Assembly: GCA_026874595.1 (NCBI GenBank)
Contig: CM049309.1
Span: 13,626,576 to 13,690,575 of the forward strand
DNA: 64,000 nt
Direction: 5' to 3'
Origin: Sipunculus nudus
Lineage: Eukaryota > Annelida > Sipuncula > Golfingiida > Sipunculidae
Shown: one piece after another, positions 59,201 through 64,000 of the stretch
Position numbering within the stretch: the first letter of the stretch is position 1
Layout of the letters: every line of letters begins with the position of its first letter
Position numbers and translations under genes: made by a program
The notes under the pieces: generated by a model
Seen by the model: only the letters and a program-made list of their open reading frames with translations
What the model was told of the DNA's origin: nothing
Databases searched by the model: none

Positions 59201-61274
59201 CGGCCCCTTTAACAATGTTTGTAGGCTTTTTAAGTATTTCTATGATTAACAGTAGTATAATTAATAATCATGAAGGATATCAGGATATCTCGCTATAATT
59301 CATGATGATGTGTGTGGTATTTCAAAAAGTTTATTTCAACATCTTCTCTGCAGCTTCAGGTCCAACCGCCACCAATCTCTCTAGGCAAATAGATTCAAGC
59401 TGAGGGACGTCCGTCTCAGAAGTATTTTCATGATAAAATTCATGCCCTTATCACACCCTGACTAATTCATTACTTGCAAGCATTTCAGAAGCATTCACAT
59501 GTGGGTGAGATTTTTTCACCATGTCACAGGACAGCCTACTTTGTCAAAGGGGGAGGCTACTAATGGATCAGTCTAGTTACCCTTGTGTGGGATGTTAGGT
59601 GTCTCTGACAGCTTCCTGAGAATACCTACCTGCTCTCTGCTGCTCAAGAGCCCGCCCTTTGGACTGTACTTCAGTCAGGTTACGGCTGTAACTGTCAGCC
59701 TGCTGCTGCCAGTGTCTCTTCTGGCTGTTCCTCCCATCAATGTCACGAGGTGTGGCATCCTGGAATAAAAGAAATAAATATAGTTATATATAAGTATGCA
59801 TATATGTATATATGGCAAAGAATATACTGTAATTGTTGAAATGATCATAGGTTTTAGATAAGGCAGCTTGGTTGCTTGACAAAGTGCAGCCTGGTAACTG
59901 GCTCTGCCATTTCTGGAAGGTAGCCTGGTACCACTAGAACAGATGTGGCTATTTTAACTAGTTTTACAAATTCCTTTGTGGTAATATAATAATATCCATG
60001 TCTTATCAATAACTAAATAACTGAACACTAAATCAGTGCTGGTGTTTGATATCAATTTTTCTCCTAATAAGCAAGTCTTAATTAATATTATCAATATCTG
60101 ATAACCAAAAACAGGGACATTATCAACAGAAACTTTACTGTATTTGGCCTACCCTTTCTCACTCATTTCTCACTTTTTCATTTCGGATCATGCAGGACGT
60201 CTTAACTGGTTAAACCCTGATAATTCAAATGTACAGACCAGTTTGAAAAGACCCTCAAGTCACAACTGCATTTTCTTAACAATACTATCCACTCGATGAT
60301 AATTTAATTTTGATATAAAACAAATGAAGACACAAGGTCTGTTAGCCAGGAATATTATGCAAATGTATAGCAACAGGTAAGACTTTTGACAGAAAACCAC
60401 AGAAACCCACTGAAAATCAATTTTTAAACAAAAACCAACCATTAATCATCTAATTTGTTTGATGTTACTGATTAATAACATATAATAATGCGATAAATAA
60501 ATATAAATATAAATGAAGGGTATACTGAAATTTACATCTCATTTCTCTCCTCACTCCAGTCAAATTGTCTGTCATCAGTGTAAGTAACCGATTTTACAAC
60601 AGGTAGCGATAACTTTCCCTCAGTCCAAGGCCAGTGACTTCAAGTCAGCATCAGCTTGCAATGCAGTCAGTATCAAAATCATATCTTTGAATAATAAATT
60701 TTATTATGGACAGCATTTTTTTCCTGCTAATGATCAGTTACAAGAACTATAATATTGAGGATTCTCAAAGAATCTGGTTGGTTTCCAAAGGTTTTGGGTA
60801 CTTTTGGTGGTTTTGTGTGGGTTTTGGTGGTTTTCTGTGAATAGTCCGACCATACAAGAACTACTGCAATATATTCATATGCACCTACCATTTGTGTAAA
60901 ATCTTCAGAGTCATATGGCATTGTAGCCTAAAATGGAGAAAAAATATTTCAAATACATTGGCTGTGGGGAGAACATTGTTTAATTGATAGTTTTAGGAAC
61001 CTTTAATTAATATGGACATAATGATGGTTATTAACACTACCATTTAAATTATTACCTTATGTTTAATTCCAGCAATGACGTTTACACACTTCTAGTTAGT
61101 CATTTGACTAACCTGAGAGTCACCTGAGAGAATAAAGTTTTAACTTCTTATATACAATGTTTAAACATTTACCCGGGGACTGGTGTAAAACGAGTCCAAT
61201 AGATGGCGCTCCTGTGCATTTTGTCTCTCTCTGCTTTCAGCTTTGGACCATTTGTACATCTGAAGCTCTTCGAC
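15269..61274 (-). CDS. CCDC17: CCDC17, long invertebrate form; 31 exons, 5' end missing
   Basis: Thirty-one GT-AG exons sum to 4143 nt, exactly 1380 codons plus TGA, with matching phases at every junction. Counting from the first exon seen: coiled coil 1-360 with Q-rich patches near 310-370; block 395-580 carrying LGPAPYDP, VVFYDFILGLEPG, RQPVPR, VISGCWRLPLR and YGRAELFYRVVN, the hallmarks of vertebrate CCDC17; a Pro-rich linker ~600-630; an acidic tract SDSSEDEEEN ~830-840; then beta-rich C2-like modules to 1380. The zinc-finger N-terminus known in mammals is not seen and is probably upstream of the window. Human CCDC17 is about 620 aa and, as I recall it, ends soon after the first C2-like block, so the remainder is an extension relative to it. 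Mammalian expression suggests a link to motile cilia, but the molecular role is unknown. One model was chosen over two genes because all junctions stay in frame and no stop, start or poly(A) site intervenes. Confidence 0.9.
15858..16001 (-). CDS. CCDC17: CCDC17 exon 30
   Basis: VPVNLEYLPPLYPRVQLPTD... KTAEEFFDTIAVKFKS, 48 codons, donor GTATGT. If unspliced, the frame stops eight codons later. Confidence 0.92.
16002..16956 (-). other. CCDC17 intron 29
   Basis: GT-AG intron; nothing else recognised in it. Confidence 0.6.
16957..17049 (-). CDS. CCDC17: CCDC17 exon 29
   Basis: IKLLDKASVFVRLCDARREE then ELPPVVDGESQ, 31 codons, phase 0-0, donor GTCAGT. Confidence 0.93.
17473..17583. mobile_element. 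hAT-type MITE with 8-bp target duplication
   Basis: 13-bp inverted ends CAGAGTTGGGTCC and GGACCCAACTCTG flank GAGTACT repeats. The same 8 bp, GACTCCAG, lies at 17465..17472 and 17584..17591. CA-starting ends with an 8-bp duplication are the hAT signature. Confidence 0.9.
17640..17795 (-). CDS. CCDC17: CCDC17 exon 28: fourth C2-like module
   Basis: GWTVVQVFTDKYAHTHIYQL... PLIQGAP ... WLARNVKAGS, 52 codons, phase 0-0, donor GTAAGT. Confidence 0.94.
18090..18480 (-). mobile_element. tRNA-derived SINE
   Basis: Longer copy of the same family with a diverged B box; the CCTCGGCTGAGATTTG and AAGCCTCCTGGCTTTGAG blocks are kept. No clear target duplication. Confidence 0.75.
18629..18736 (-). CDS. CCDC17: CCDC17 exon 27: fourth C2-like module
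   Basis: HFPGRVYQRHLCVIVHLQEL... NYKYALMDQ, 36 codons, phase 0-0, donor GTAATT. Confidence 0.93.
18828..19075. repeat. Old family C copy
   Basis: Shares AACAAGCAAA, CTTCATGCTTGC and GATGTCTCCACATGTCATAA in the same order as 13603..14140. Confidence 0.75.
19811..19906 (-). CDS. CCDC17: CCDC17 exon 26
   Basis: GMPHAVYDKPVFTHLLDPAS... KAPVWRDGFK. The frame stays open far past 19811, but donor GTTTGT there gives a clean join (DGFK then HFPGRVYQRH). The 3' edge is therefore a choice. Confidence 0.82.
20059..20347 (-). mobile_element. tRNA-derived SINE
   Basis: On the minus strand it opens with GCCGGCTTCTGTGGCTCAGG-like sequence, a TGGCTCAGGGGTAAGGCA A box and a GTTCAAATCTC B box. It ends in a T-rich (A-tail) stretch. 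A 13-bp target duplication with one mismatch lies at 20046..20058 and 20348..20360. Confidence 0.85.
21293..21760. repeat. Diverged tandem pair, CpG-enriched, in CCDC17 intron 25
   Basis: Two ~200-bp blocks starting near 21293 and 21577 share GACCAGAT..CTCAA, AGCAATGATTT, ACATT(G/A)CC(T/A)TGAC and a CpG-rich end (ATGGCGTAAA/GTGGCGGAAA). No coding potential recognised. Confidence 0.65.
22360..23025. mobile_element. Pearl-like element, 'GTGACCTCTGACCT' family
   Basis: Repeats GTGACCTCTGACCTCATTAA ATAT at ~22600 and ~22710 plus degenerate units, then AACAGACGGATGG, and ends with the hairpin CCGTCATATGACGGG. Fragments are at 4790..4880 and 26508..27000. Confidence 0.7.
23187..23273 (-). CDS. CCDC17: CCDC17 exon 25: start of fourth C2-like module
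   Basis: FSLDSAMNLPWSGFTFATFC then LNPPGSFYL, 29 codons, phase 0-0, donor GTAAGT. Confidence 0.92.
23274..24400 (-). other. CCDC17 intron 24, outer part
   Basis: No repeat or exon recognised except the exon 24 fragment at its far end. Confidence 0.5.
24401..24442 (-). pseudogene. Duplicated 3' end of CCDC17 exon 24
   Basis: About 40 bp repeat the end of exon 24 with few changes and read DLNYLTVYTPKDGIK in the same frame, then VRIDQ and a stop. The exon-24 donor is not kept and there is no acceptor in front, so it looks like a broken duplicate rather than a used exon. Confidence 0.75.
24472..24558 (-). CDS. CCDC17: CCDC17 exon 24
   Basis: EKLTKMMDDTPVDVDLNYLT then VYTPRDGIK, 29 codons, phase 0-0, donor GTAAGG. 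A partial copy of its 3' end sits 70 bp downstream at 24401..24442. Confidence 0.92.
24771..24795. repeat. (GTAG)n microsatellite beside a CpG-rich possible repeat
   Basis: GTAG units with one early interruption, followed to about 25015 by a CpG-rich stretch unlike its surroundings (CGACTTCG, CGTCCGAC). It may be an interspersed repeat whose family I cannot name. Confidence 0.6.
25054..25290 (-). CDS. CCDC17: CCDC17 exon 23: long basic linker
   Basis: AEKLPQTDWSRMGLWKPRPN..., ADNREAKMLRSDRSISTFIR, 79 codons, phase 0-0. Acceptor TCTCAG, donor GTAACA. Confidence 0.92.
25848..26021 (-). CDS. CCDC17: CCDC17 exon 22: module end
   Basis: ISLNEGAHQLRLYQGGPDGT... VPCATLLVRLVKAP ... GRPLE, 58 codons, phase 0-0, donor GTCAGT. 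Confidence 0.92.
26651..26795 (-). mobile_element. tRNA-derived SINE, short copy with target duplication
   Basis: tRNA head as in 20059..20347, minus-strand A tail at 26651..26660, and a 12-bp duplication AAATTCCT(C/T)GTA at 26639..26650 and 26796..26807. It sits inside a 'GTGACCTCTGACCTCATT' repeat. Confidence 0.88.
27106..27222 (-). CDS. CCDC17: CCDC17 exon 21: third C2-like module
   Basis: IYTIDRFKHVLMVVGYATLN... through DQGGIQ. VVGYATLNVF corresponds to the C2 'IGxAxxxL' strand. Donor GTGAGT. Confidence 0.93.
28242..28397 (-). CDS. CCDC17: CCDC17 exon 20: third C2-like module
   Basis: VAGRMLDRNYENAGKDIHAH..., NPVYNQRLEYRE, ATLLFK. The NPVxN pattern before alternating strands is characteristic of C2 folds. 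Donor GTGCTT is weak, but exon 21 joins in frame. Confidence 0.9.
28549..28704. repeat. ~80-bp tandem duplication in CCDC17 intron 19
   Basis: ACATTCATGGTCTTGCCAAA and flanking sequence occur twice, about 80 bp apart. Confidence 0.85.
28732..28851 (-). CDS. CCDC17: CCDC17 exon 19: start of third C2-like module
   Basis: MAWIAHDRDIPPTEPFNATD..., DGFDLYVDGCRHLPDCVTIT. The 3' splice site's pyrimidine tract is a (CT)n microsatellite at 28855..28881. Confidence 0.92.
28855..28881 (-). repeat. (CT)n microsatellite forming the exon 19 pyrimidine tract
   Basis: A pure GA dinucleotide run on the plus strand, read as CT on the coding strand, runs directly into the CAG acceptor of exon 19. Confidence 0.9.
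29215..29490. repeat. Interspersed repeat shared with 43385..43590
   Basis: Both copies share ACTTTCCAT(A/G)TCT(A/G)TGGTTG, CTGAC(A/G)T(C/T)ATCAG, CTTGTTTAT and TTTTGTCAT(G/A)TTTTGGATT in order. Confidence 0.7.
30413..30669 (-). CDS. CCDC17: CCDC17 exon 18: module end and acidic linker
   Basis: PVGRYMRHPEDLHGLMVNTG..., KFPRYGKANVKLHVF, then SDSSEDEEENLPS. Donor GTGCGT is less typical but is the only one that keeps frame before the stop. Confidence 0.85.
31178..31439 (-). CDS. CCDC17: CCDC17 exon 17: second C2-like module
   Basis: QQTSHPVTCSTTAVFSSYRH... with DMVAIIKFYLRHRL and TLVAWTFLPLMLPAHRGQ. Donor GTGGGT, phase 1. Its acceptor (TTGTACAG) has a poor pyrimidine tract, so the 5' edge could shift by one CAG. 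Confidence 0.88.
32304..34060. repeat. Family B array with 558-bp higher-order repeat
   Basis: Palindromes GGTGGCGCCACC or one-base variants recur at about 32510, 32661, 32792, 32940, 33068, 33219, 33350, 33498, 33626 and 33776, spaced alternately ~130 and ~149 bp. Two ~279-bp monomers form a 558-bp unit that is repeated almost identically. Open frames of ~65 codons here are repeat translations. Confidence 0.92.
34061..34885. repeat. Further repeat-derived sequence, distinct end
   Basis: Contains one GGTGGCGCCACC near 34399 and ends GCATAAGCTCACGGGTTCGC TAAAA, unlike the family A tail. No gene. Confidence 0.5.
35007..35223. mobile_element. Short pearl-like (family A) element without core repeats
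   Basis: Left end AAGTGACCCATGGGTCATGA TGCTCAGCTGAC and right end AAAGTCAGCTGAGCT, with about 180 bp between. The ends match 39512..41402, so it looks like an internal deletion. Confidence 0.78.
35252..35366 (-). CDS. CCDC17: CCDC17 exon 16: start of second C2-like module
   Basis: DPGDPDFSTIGFQVDRVKNG... through RITAYHARTGK, with alternating hydrophobic beta-strand pattern. Acceptor TTTTCAG, donor GTACTG. Confidence 0.88.
36861..37295. mobile_element. MITE with TACTGTGGTTG ends
   Basis: Inverted ends TACTGTGGTTGCC and GCCAACCACAGTA bound 435 bp with CpG-rich palindromic pieces (TTCGCGATATTCGCGAA) just inside. Decayed partial relatives occur near 4105, 13457, 14733 and 19450. Confidence 0.75.
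38260..38348 (-). CDS. CCDC17: CCDC17 exon 15: Pro-rich linker
   Basis: ATPTQFPMAHNLAPLSQSPN... through SPRH. Phase 2 at donor GTAGGC joins exon 16 as an Arg codon. Confidence 0.85.
38534..38675. mobile_element. Mariner-type MITE (TACAGT ends)
   Basis: TACAGTGAATCC at the left and GGTTCCACTGTA at the right form inverted ends. The interior carries GGTCTTA(A/T)TAGA motifs in both orientations. Confidence 0.75.
39512..41402. mobile_element. Pearl-like (family A) element with ~4.7 core repeats
   Basis: Left end TGACCCATGGGTCA (14-bp palindrome) then GCTCAGCTGAC. Core units of 336-341 bp have phase points at 39703, 40040, 40381, 40719 and 41055. An (ACRG)n run at about 41323..41350 is followed by tail TCAGATGACTTACAGTCAGC TGAGCTAAA. 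The 11-bp GCTCAGCTGAC is inverted as GTCAGCTGAGC at the tail. Confidence 0.88.
41479..41544 (-). CDS. CCDC17: CCDC17 exon 14: acidic/Ser-Thr linker
   Basis: HEEDLHDDSSSTGTPASVYT plus TH, 22 codons, phase 0-0. Acceptor TTTCAG, donor GTATGT. Confidence 0.85.
41779..41839. repeat. (TA)n microsatellite
   Basis: About 30 uninterrupted TA units in CCDC17 intron 13. Confidence 0.97.
41920..42030 (-). CDS. CCDC17: CCDC17 exon 13: end of first C2-like module
   Basis: YGRAELFYRVVNFADADTQA... through YAPPPE, 37 codons, phase 0-0, donor GTATGT. The mammalian protein ends not far beyond the equivalent point. Confidence 0.95.
42049..42230. mobile_element. Mariner-type MITE (TACAGT ends), left end decayed
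   Basis: The right end TTTCACTGTA and interior GACCACCT/CTGTCTA phrases match the family. The left terminus is diverged. Confidence 0.6.
42361..42996. mobile_element. TTAA-flanked MITE with ~33-bp inverted ends
   Basis: Ends GGCTGTCTCTCACTAGGCTG and, inverted, GCCTGTATCTCAGTGGGCTG both continue into GACAGCTTGCGA, and TTAA lies on each side (42357..42360 and 42997..43000). The interior is dense in TTGCGA/TCGCAA variants. No coding frame. Confidence 0.85.
43385..43590. repeat. Interspersed repeat shared with 29215..29490
   Basis: Second copy of the family described at 29215..29490, same orientation. No inverted ends seen. Confidence 0.7.
43696..44068 (-). mobile_element. tRNA-derived SINE close to the exon 12 donor
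   Basis: Same family. A likely 10-bp duplication TT(C/T)ACATCAT lies at 43686..43695 and 44071..44080, so its tRNA-like end is about 20 bp from the exon 12 donor. Confidence 0.78.
44087..44291 (-). CDS. CCDC17: CCDC17 exon 12: first C2-like module
   Basis: CPPAPDMSIVVELQATS..., then WCKFDVFDDKKQVISGCWRL, then AKTKSIPQ. Matches the vertebrate VLSGRWRLPLR region. Donor GTTAGT. Confidence 0.95.
45191..45820. repeat. Family B repeat, single copy
   Basis: Hairpin-like start CTAGAATATAGGTAGTC, GGTGGCGCCACC at about 45500, end GTATCTGCAAACTTTG. A poly-C run follows at 45827..45846. Confidence 0.75.
46327..46533 (-). CDS. CCDC17: CCDC17 exon 11: conserved CCDC17 core
   Basis: AGFVVFYDFILGLEPGIQ... 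through VLIRARQPVP. The motifs FYDF, GLEPG and RQPVPR identify the family. Acceptor TTCCAG, donor GTAACC. Confidence 0.95.
46961..47082 (-). CDS. CCDC17: CCDC17 exon 10: linker into conserved block
   Basis: QQPEHPYINAELPALMQPEN... through LGPAPYDP, the last motif shared exactly with the human protein. Acceptor TTTTACAG, donor GTAAGA, phase 2 out. Decayed tandem copies of its 5' part lie at 47100..47360. Confidence 0.93.
47100..47360 (-). pseudogene. Tandem decayed copies of the CCDC17 exon 10 acceptor and 5' end
   Basis: Copies near 47150, 47220 and 47320 repeat the block '...TTTTGCAGTA...TTTTCTTTTACAG' followed by a degenerate PYINAEL-like peptide (PYIDAQL in the nearest copy, KQPPYITGQ in the farthest, which still has TTTTACAG in front). 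The nearest copy stays open in frame into exon 10. An (AG)n run at 47240..47282 lies inside the array. Confidence 0.7.
47240..47282. repeat. (AG)n microsatellite
   Basis: About 21 uninterrupted AG units in CCDC17 intron 9. Confidence 0.95.
47361..49117 (-). other. CCDC17 intron 9, middle
   Basis: AT-rich. A patch near 47930..48050 looks repeat-derived (CTTAAAATTAAGGACGGATA). No exon recognised. Confidence 0.5.
49118..49290. repeat. Fragment resembling a widespread 'GGAGGTTATG' animal repeat
   Basis: ATTACCTCCACAAAGGAGGT TATG (inverted start), TTTGTTTGTATGTCAGCAAA ATTAC and GGCCAAGGAAGA match my memory of a common animal MITE. No right end. Confidence 0.45.
49796..49977 (-). CDS. CCDC17: CCDC17 exon 9: Q-rich coiled coil
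   Basis: VSEVEIHQERQLLRLQQLQQ..., ending HQQDRPQQQQ at donor GTGAAT. The Q run continues across the junction into exon 10. Confidence 0.92.
50681..50794 (-). CDS. CCDC17: CCDC17 exon 8: coiled coil
   Basis: NNQYRDLNRQIDAFERENQR... through GRSNYKP, phase 1 in and out. Acceptor TGTTGCAG, donor GTAATA. Confidence 0.9.
51177..51310 (-). CDS. CCDC17: CCDC17 exon 7: coiled coil
   Basis: KMRQDYIRKGGNKANILAQM... through LKDRRVVR. This is the best-conserved coiled-coil stretch relative to vertebrates. Donor GTACGT. Confidence 0.93.
51590..52122. mobile_element. Degenerate pearl-like element in CCDC17 intron 6
   Basis: Units begin GTTTGCATAAATTTGCA near 51600, 51732 and 51967, and the block ends GGTCAGGTGAGCTAAAA. 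Confidence 0.6.
52317..52355 (-). CDS. CCDC17: CCDC17 exon 6 (39 nt)
   Basis: PAAHPNSLISEI plus split codons, donor GTAAGT. With the next exon it gives LISEIRKMRQDYIRKGG, matching the mammalian AAEIRALREAYIRDGG motif. Confidence 0.9.
52722..53010 (+). mobile_element. tRNA-derived SINE, second family, plus strand
   Basis: Contains GGTGATATGGCAAAGGTACTGG (A-box like) and GGGTTCGAATCCC (perfect B box) in its first 80 bp, then a non-tRNA body. No acceptor-stem pairing was seen, so it is a SINE head rather than a tRNA gene. Confidence 0.7.
53561..53767 (-). CDS. CCDC17: CCDC17 exon 5: Cys-rich insert then coiled coil
   Basis: KEQVCAQCEQKNTEQ..., then PECSCACSCK, then IDEEYERLLEELSSRFIARQ. The 3' splice site at TTTGTAG (exon end 53767) is chosen because it keeps phase with exon 4. 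The stronger-looking TTTCAG ending at 53804 would need an unseen extra exon. Eight Cys in about 30 codons is unusual for this coiled-coil region. Confidence 0.7.
54236..54380 (-). CDS. CCDC17: CCDC17 exon 4: coiled coil
   Basis: INQKLEGLRTTGSDVTQQLL... through RQQLMDLQMG, a strongly heptad-like exon. Acceptor CTTTCAG, phase 1 in; donor GTAATG, phase 2 out. A TTAA-flanked MITE begins 30 bp upstream of its 3' splice site. Confidence 0.85.
54410..54868. mobile_element. TTAA-flanked MITE (family D)
   Basis: Same ends and interior as 11573..11971, including CCTACCACCTTAGGT. It begins 30 bp upstream of the CCDC17 exon 4 acceptor. Confidence 0.8.
54866..55130. mobile_element. Inverted, truncated family D copy
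   Basis: Reads the same interior in the opposite orientation directly after 54410..54868, making a fold-back pair. Confidence 0.65.
55131..56148. mobile_element. Pearl-like element, third family
   Basis: Starts ACTAGATGTGTCGAAAAACG ACA (hairpin). Two ~170-bp units (CTCGA(C/T)CTGTAA(C/G)TGGTCAT) precede two ~300-bp units (CTTGACCAAGATTTT). A GACGGATGGACG/GACAGACGG run and tail GAGCTGAGGGTTAA close it. A stray unit of the first type follows at 56158..56360. Confidence 0.75.
56365..59003. mobile_element. Pearl-like (family A) element, interrupted
   Basis: One core unit (GGTGGCGCCACC at 56409) is cut at 56721 and resumes at 58633 with the next core unit, an (ACRG)n run near 58922..58955 and the family A tail. 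The interruption is 56722..58632. Confidence 0.85.
56722..58632. mobile_element. Complete pearl-like element nested inside 56365..59003
   Basis: Left end GGGACCTATGGGTCACTGTG CTCAGCTGAC, right end (ACGG)n at 58533..58577 and TATAGTCAGCTGAGCTAAA. Length 1911 matches the extra spacing between the two flanking core units. Paralogue: 7960..9056. Confidence 0.85.
59630..59759 (-). CDS. CCDC17: CCDC17 exon 3: coiled coil
   Basis: DATPRDIDGRNSQKRHWQQQ... through KGRALEQQRA, resembling the ALQLRGEEL heptad region of the mammalian protein. Phase 0 in, phase 1 out at donor GTAGGT. Confidence 0.85.
60889..60927 (-). CDS. CCDC17: CCDC17 exon 2 (39 nt)
   Basis: A 13-codon exon, ATMPYDSEDFTQM, phase 0-0. 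The acceptor is TTTTAG and the donor GTAGGT. Confidence 0.7.
61173..61274 (-). CDS. CCDC17: CCDC17 exon 1 (first seen): coiled coil
   Basis: 34 codons, VEELQMYKWSKAESRERQ..., phase 0 at both ends. The acceptor is TTTAAG and the donor GTAAAT. Confidence 0.75.
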
Positions 61275-61567
61275 CTTAAAGATAAAAAAAGTTAAATAAT
61301 AAACAGGTAACTGGCCTGCAGACCTTTGGTTAATTAAGATCTTTCAATTTAGATTTAATTTTAAAACAAGAAACTTGATGAAATTCCATTTCAATTCTAT
61401 CTGTGGGGAAATTAGCAGCACTTCTGTTCCTCACCCATCTTTCTGCCAGAGGTCATTTCTACTTGAAACATACCTCTTCTGTTTGGACACTGTGGGACCA
61501 CTTGTCTCAACTGTTATGAAGTGGTAACTTTAAATATTAGTGATTAAAGAAAACATAAAATACATAC

Positions 61568-61630
61568 AATGACAGAAACATTCAGATCAGTGTCAGCGAC
61601 TGATGAAGGCTGATATTCAGACACAGACAT
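61568..61630 (-). CDS. CCDC17: Possible alternative first coding exon of CCDC17
   Basis: The ATG at 61628..61630 opens 21 codons (MSVSEYQPSSVADTD...) that end exactly in phase 0 at donor GTATGT, and exon 61173..61274 begins in phase 0. Joining them would give a 1401-aa protein without the zinc finger. There is no independent support, so chance is possible. Confidence 0.3.
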
Positions 61631-64000
61631 GGGTATTAATGGTCATCAGACAACCTAGCAACTAATGATAATTCAGATATGTTTGTACAGCCTTAATGGA
61701 CTCTCACAAATGGGCATTAAATTGGTCTCTAAATTGAAATAAGACCATTCTGATCAGTCTATAACTGCATGTGTGTCTGGTCAACATATTCTTAAGGAAA
61801 ATGAGGACATATGCATAATTATGTCAAATGTCAGGTCACCGTTACCCTCTAATCCAATAGCAGCTTGTATCAGTGATGTCACTAAGGGTCAATGACAACG
61901 CATCGAGAATGTCAATCTAAACTCTGTTTCAAAATCTCTAGTACGGTGCGCTGTTTGGACAGACTCTGATGGCACAGACTGAGGGAAACACCCATCTGCT
62001 GTAAAAACATGTCACCTGATCTGGAAAAAAAGTCAAAGAGTCTACCAACCTCGTCTTGTGTCTCTCTACACTTTGTGTTACACCATTGTAACATAACTGT
62101 CAAACTTTACAATAAAAATTTGTTACATTTCAAGCAAACACCTTCTGTTAACATTTCACGTGTGCATGCTAACTATAAATTACTTATTCCGTAAAGTCCT
62201 CACCACAAAAACACCCATGTTTATGTTTTTTGCCTTGATATGAGACAATTCTTCCCGAGCTAAATACGGAATCCTCTCCTGTTCACTACATTTATATCTA
62301 CATCACAGGTGTTTTTAGAAGCCCTGGAGCATAGTGAGGTCAGATTTTGAGTCTACTTTTCAAAAAGTTCCACTTGTAACTTCCACTGGAGACATATGCA
62401 GGCATAATTGAGGCTAAAATTTAATAATCATTGGCAGATATACAAAATGATCTATAAAAAGACAAGAACAACTTGTAATGAGTAATACTTAGATGTGAGC
62501 AGGAATATTTGTTCAGCATTTTTATTCAGCTCATGAATTTGAGAATGTGAATTCCAATTAATCACCAATTCTAAATACTGTTTTCTTTTTATTGAATTAT
62601 TCCAATGTCATGCAACTTCCCCTTAAAACCAGCCCAAGGTTCTGTTTTATGAAATGACATCAGGTCTGCTTGTCCTAAAAAGTACTGTCAACAACAAGAC
62701 AGAGTTAACAATTTTTCTTTCTTAAATTTCATCAAATTTTTCAATGTGAGAAATCACCTTTATAAATAATATAAATTAAGAATATAACAGAGGCAATGAT
62801 ATGTGACACAAATGAACAGCTGCTGTTGATTATTATGCGGCCTCAAGTACTACAAGTTCCTCAATTGTCACAACAGCATGCAAGTTCCTCCATTTCATTG
62901 ACACAACATTTCAAATAAGCTAACATTTCTTCAAAATATTAAAATAGATATACTGTATTCATGTGAGCTCTTAAGTTTTTTTTTAAGAGACAGTAAAATG
63001 CAGCAGATAATTTAAAATTCAATCACTGTTTTATTCAATAAATACAAAATTGAAAATAAAACATTTCAAACATAATTTGTAGATTTGTGGTAGGGATCCT
63101 TTGAGTAAAAATAAATAAATGTTGTAAACATGTCATGTTGCATTTTAGAAAATTATCTTATAAAAAGTAATGTGTGAATACCTGTATGTACATTTCATGT
63201 GTATGTAATATGAAAGCTGTAAACTTGTAAATGTATCTCCCAAACACTAGACAAATTTCCCTGAATGGTACCAAGTTGTCCTTAGTAATCAACAAACACC
63301 TTGCCAAATTCCTTCTGTCAGAGAAATGTATACAATAATTTGTCTTTGTCTCACATTTCATTTATTTCTTAAACTCATATGCACAGGCATTTGACACTTC
63401 ACCTCTGGTATTTTGACCTCAGTCACTTTATACGTCACTTGTAAAATCATCAAAGTGCACAGAGCACATTAAATGAGGTCTCATTTCCTCAGGGTAAATT
63501 GCATGGGGTCAATCTGGGACAGATCCTCCCCTCAGATATCTGCCTCTCCCTCCCCCCCCCCCTCCCCCCATCCCACCCCAGTTTGATAACATTCCTCAAA
63601 ATAAAGCCTAAAAGAATAAGATTTCCATCTGAATACAATTCACACACCATATGATATCAATTTATTTATTTATGTATTATTTTAAAAAAATTATTATTAA
63701 TGATCCTTTGTTAATATCTCTATTGATTAAAATGGGAAAAATTGTAACTGAAAAAAAATCCACTGAATATTCAGCATCATGGAATTTAAAATTAATGAAA
63801 ATCATGGTGAAAAGTGAACGACTAGATATTCATAAACAAAAAGAGTTTTATAGAAAATTTGTTTTTAACTTATTAAACTTTAATCTAAAATTAAACTTAT
63901 ACTGATAAATAATATAACCTATTGTGAGAGCAATGTCAGCGTCAGGTAGATAGTGAGTGGGAAGTGACTGGGGGGGGGGGGGTGGGTTAAAATTTGTCTG
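61631..64000. other. Upstream of first CCDC17 exon seen; no exon recognised
   Basis: No zinc-finger-like C-x2-C...H coding frame could be found on the minus strand, so the N-terminal exon(s) probably lie beyond the window. C and G homopolymers occur at 63552..63570 and 63971..63982. Confidence 0.5.

Noticed and set aside
61474-61510. Possible small exon with donor GTATGT
   Set aside because: The only phase compatible with exon 1 needs a 16-nt exon or a weak AG; unsupported.
61912-62103. 63-codon minus-strand frame considered as a missing N-terminal CCDC17 exon
   Set aside because: Has an attractive composition but no credible acceptor/donor pair in phase with 61173..61274 and no zinc-finger pattern.

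Overview
The window looks like nuclear DNA of an intron-rich invertebrate: AT-rich, GT-AG introns, tRNA-derived SINEs, MITEs and long introns full of repeats. A lophotrochozoan, most likely a mollusc, fits best. The reason is several repeats built like molluscan 'pearl' elements: tandem core units, then an (ACRG)n microsatellite, then a short tail. The species is inferred, not shown. No prokaryotic operon, rRNA, CRISPR array or viral gene was seen. Almost all open frames over 60 codons are exons read past their splice sites or chance frames in repeats.

Two genes can be rebuilt exon by exon, both on the minus strand. MAGOH (3860..9602, five exons, 148 aa) is complete and encodes the exon-junction-complex core protein mago nashi. 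CCDC17 (15269..61274, 31 exons seen, 1380 codons plus stop) is complete at its 3' end but lacks its 5' end, and its summed exon length is an exact multiple of three. Its first ~600 codons match vertebrate CCDC17 (coiled coil, then a conserved C2-like block). It then continues for roughly 780 more codons that the mammalian protein, as I recall it, does not have. That extension reads as further C2-like beta modules. Its last 13 exons are all whole multiples of three with phase-0 junctions. A weaker candidate is the 3' end of a small unidentified minus-strand gene at about 2200..2820.

Layout: 1..2180 repeats; 2200..2820 candidate 3' exons; 3860..9602 MAGOH; 9603..15268 intergenic with repeats, a TTAA-flanked MITE and a fresh 538-bp tandem duplication; 15269..61274 CCDC17 with SINEs, hAT-, mariner- and TTAA-type MITEs and pearl-like arrays in its introns; 61275..64000 probably a 5' intron or upstream region. 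The genes share only strand and proximity; nothing suggests they work together.

The most useful observations are the long CCDC17 form with repeated C2-like modules, partial exon duplications inside that gene (exon 10 and exon 24), a 3' splice site whose pyrimidine tract is a microsatellite, a precise pearl-in-pearl insertion, and a 12-bp palindrome (GGTGGCGCCACC and variants) shared by otherwise different repeat families.
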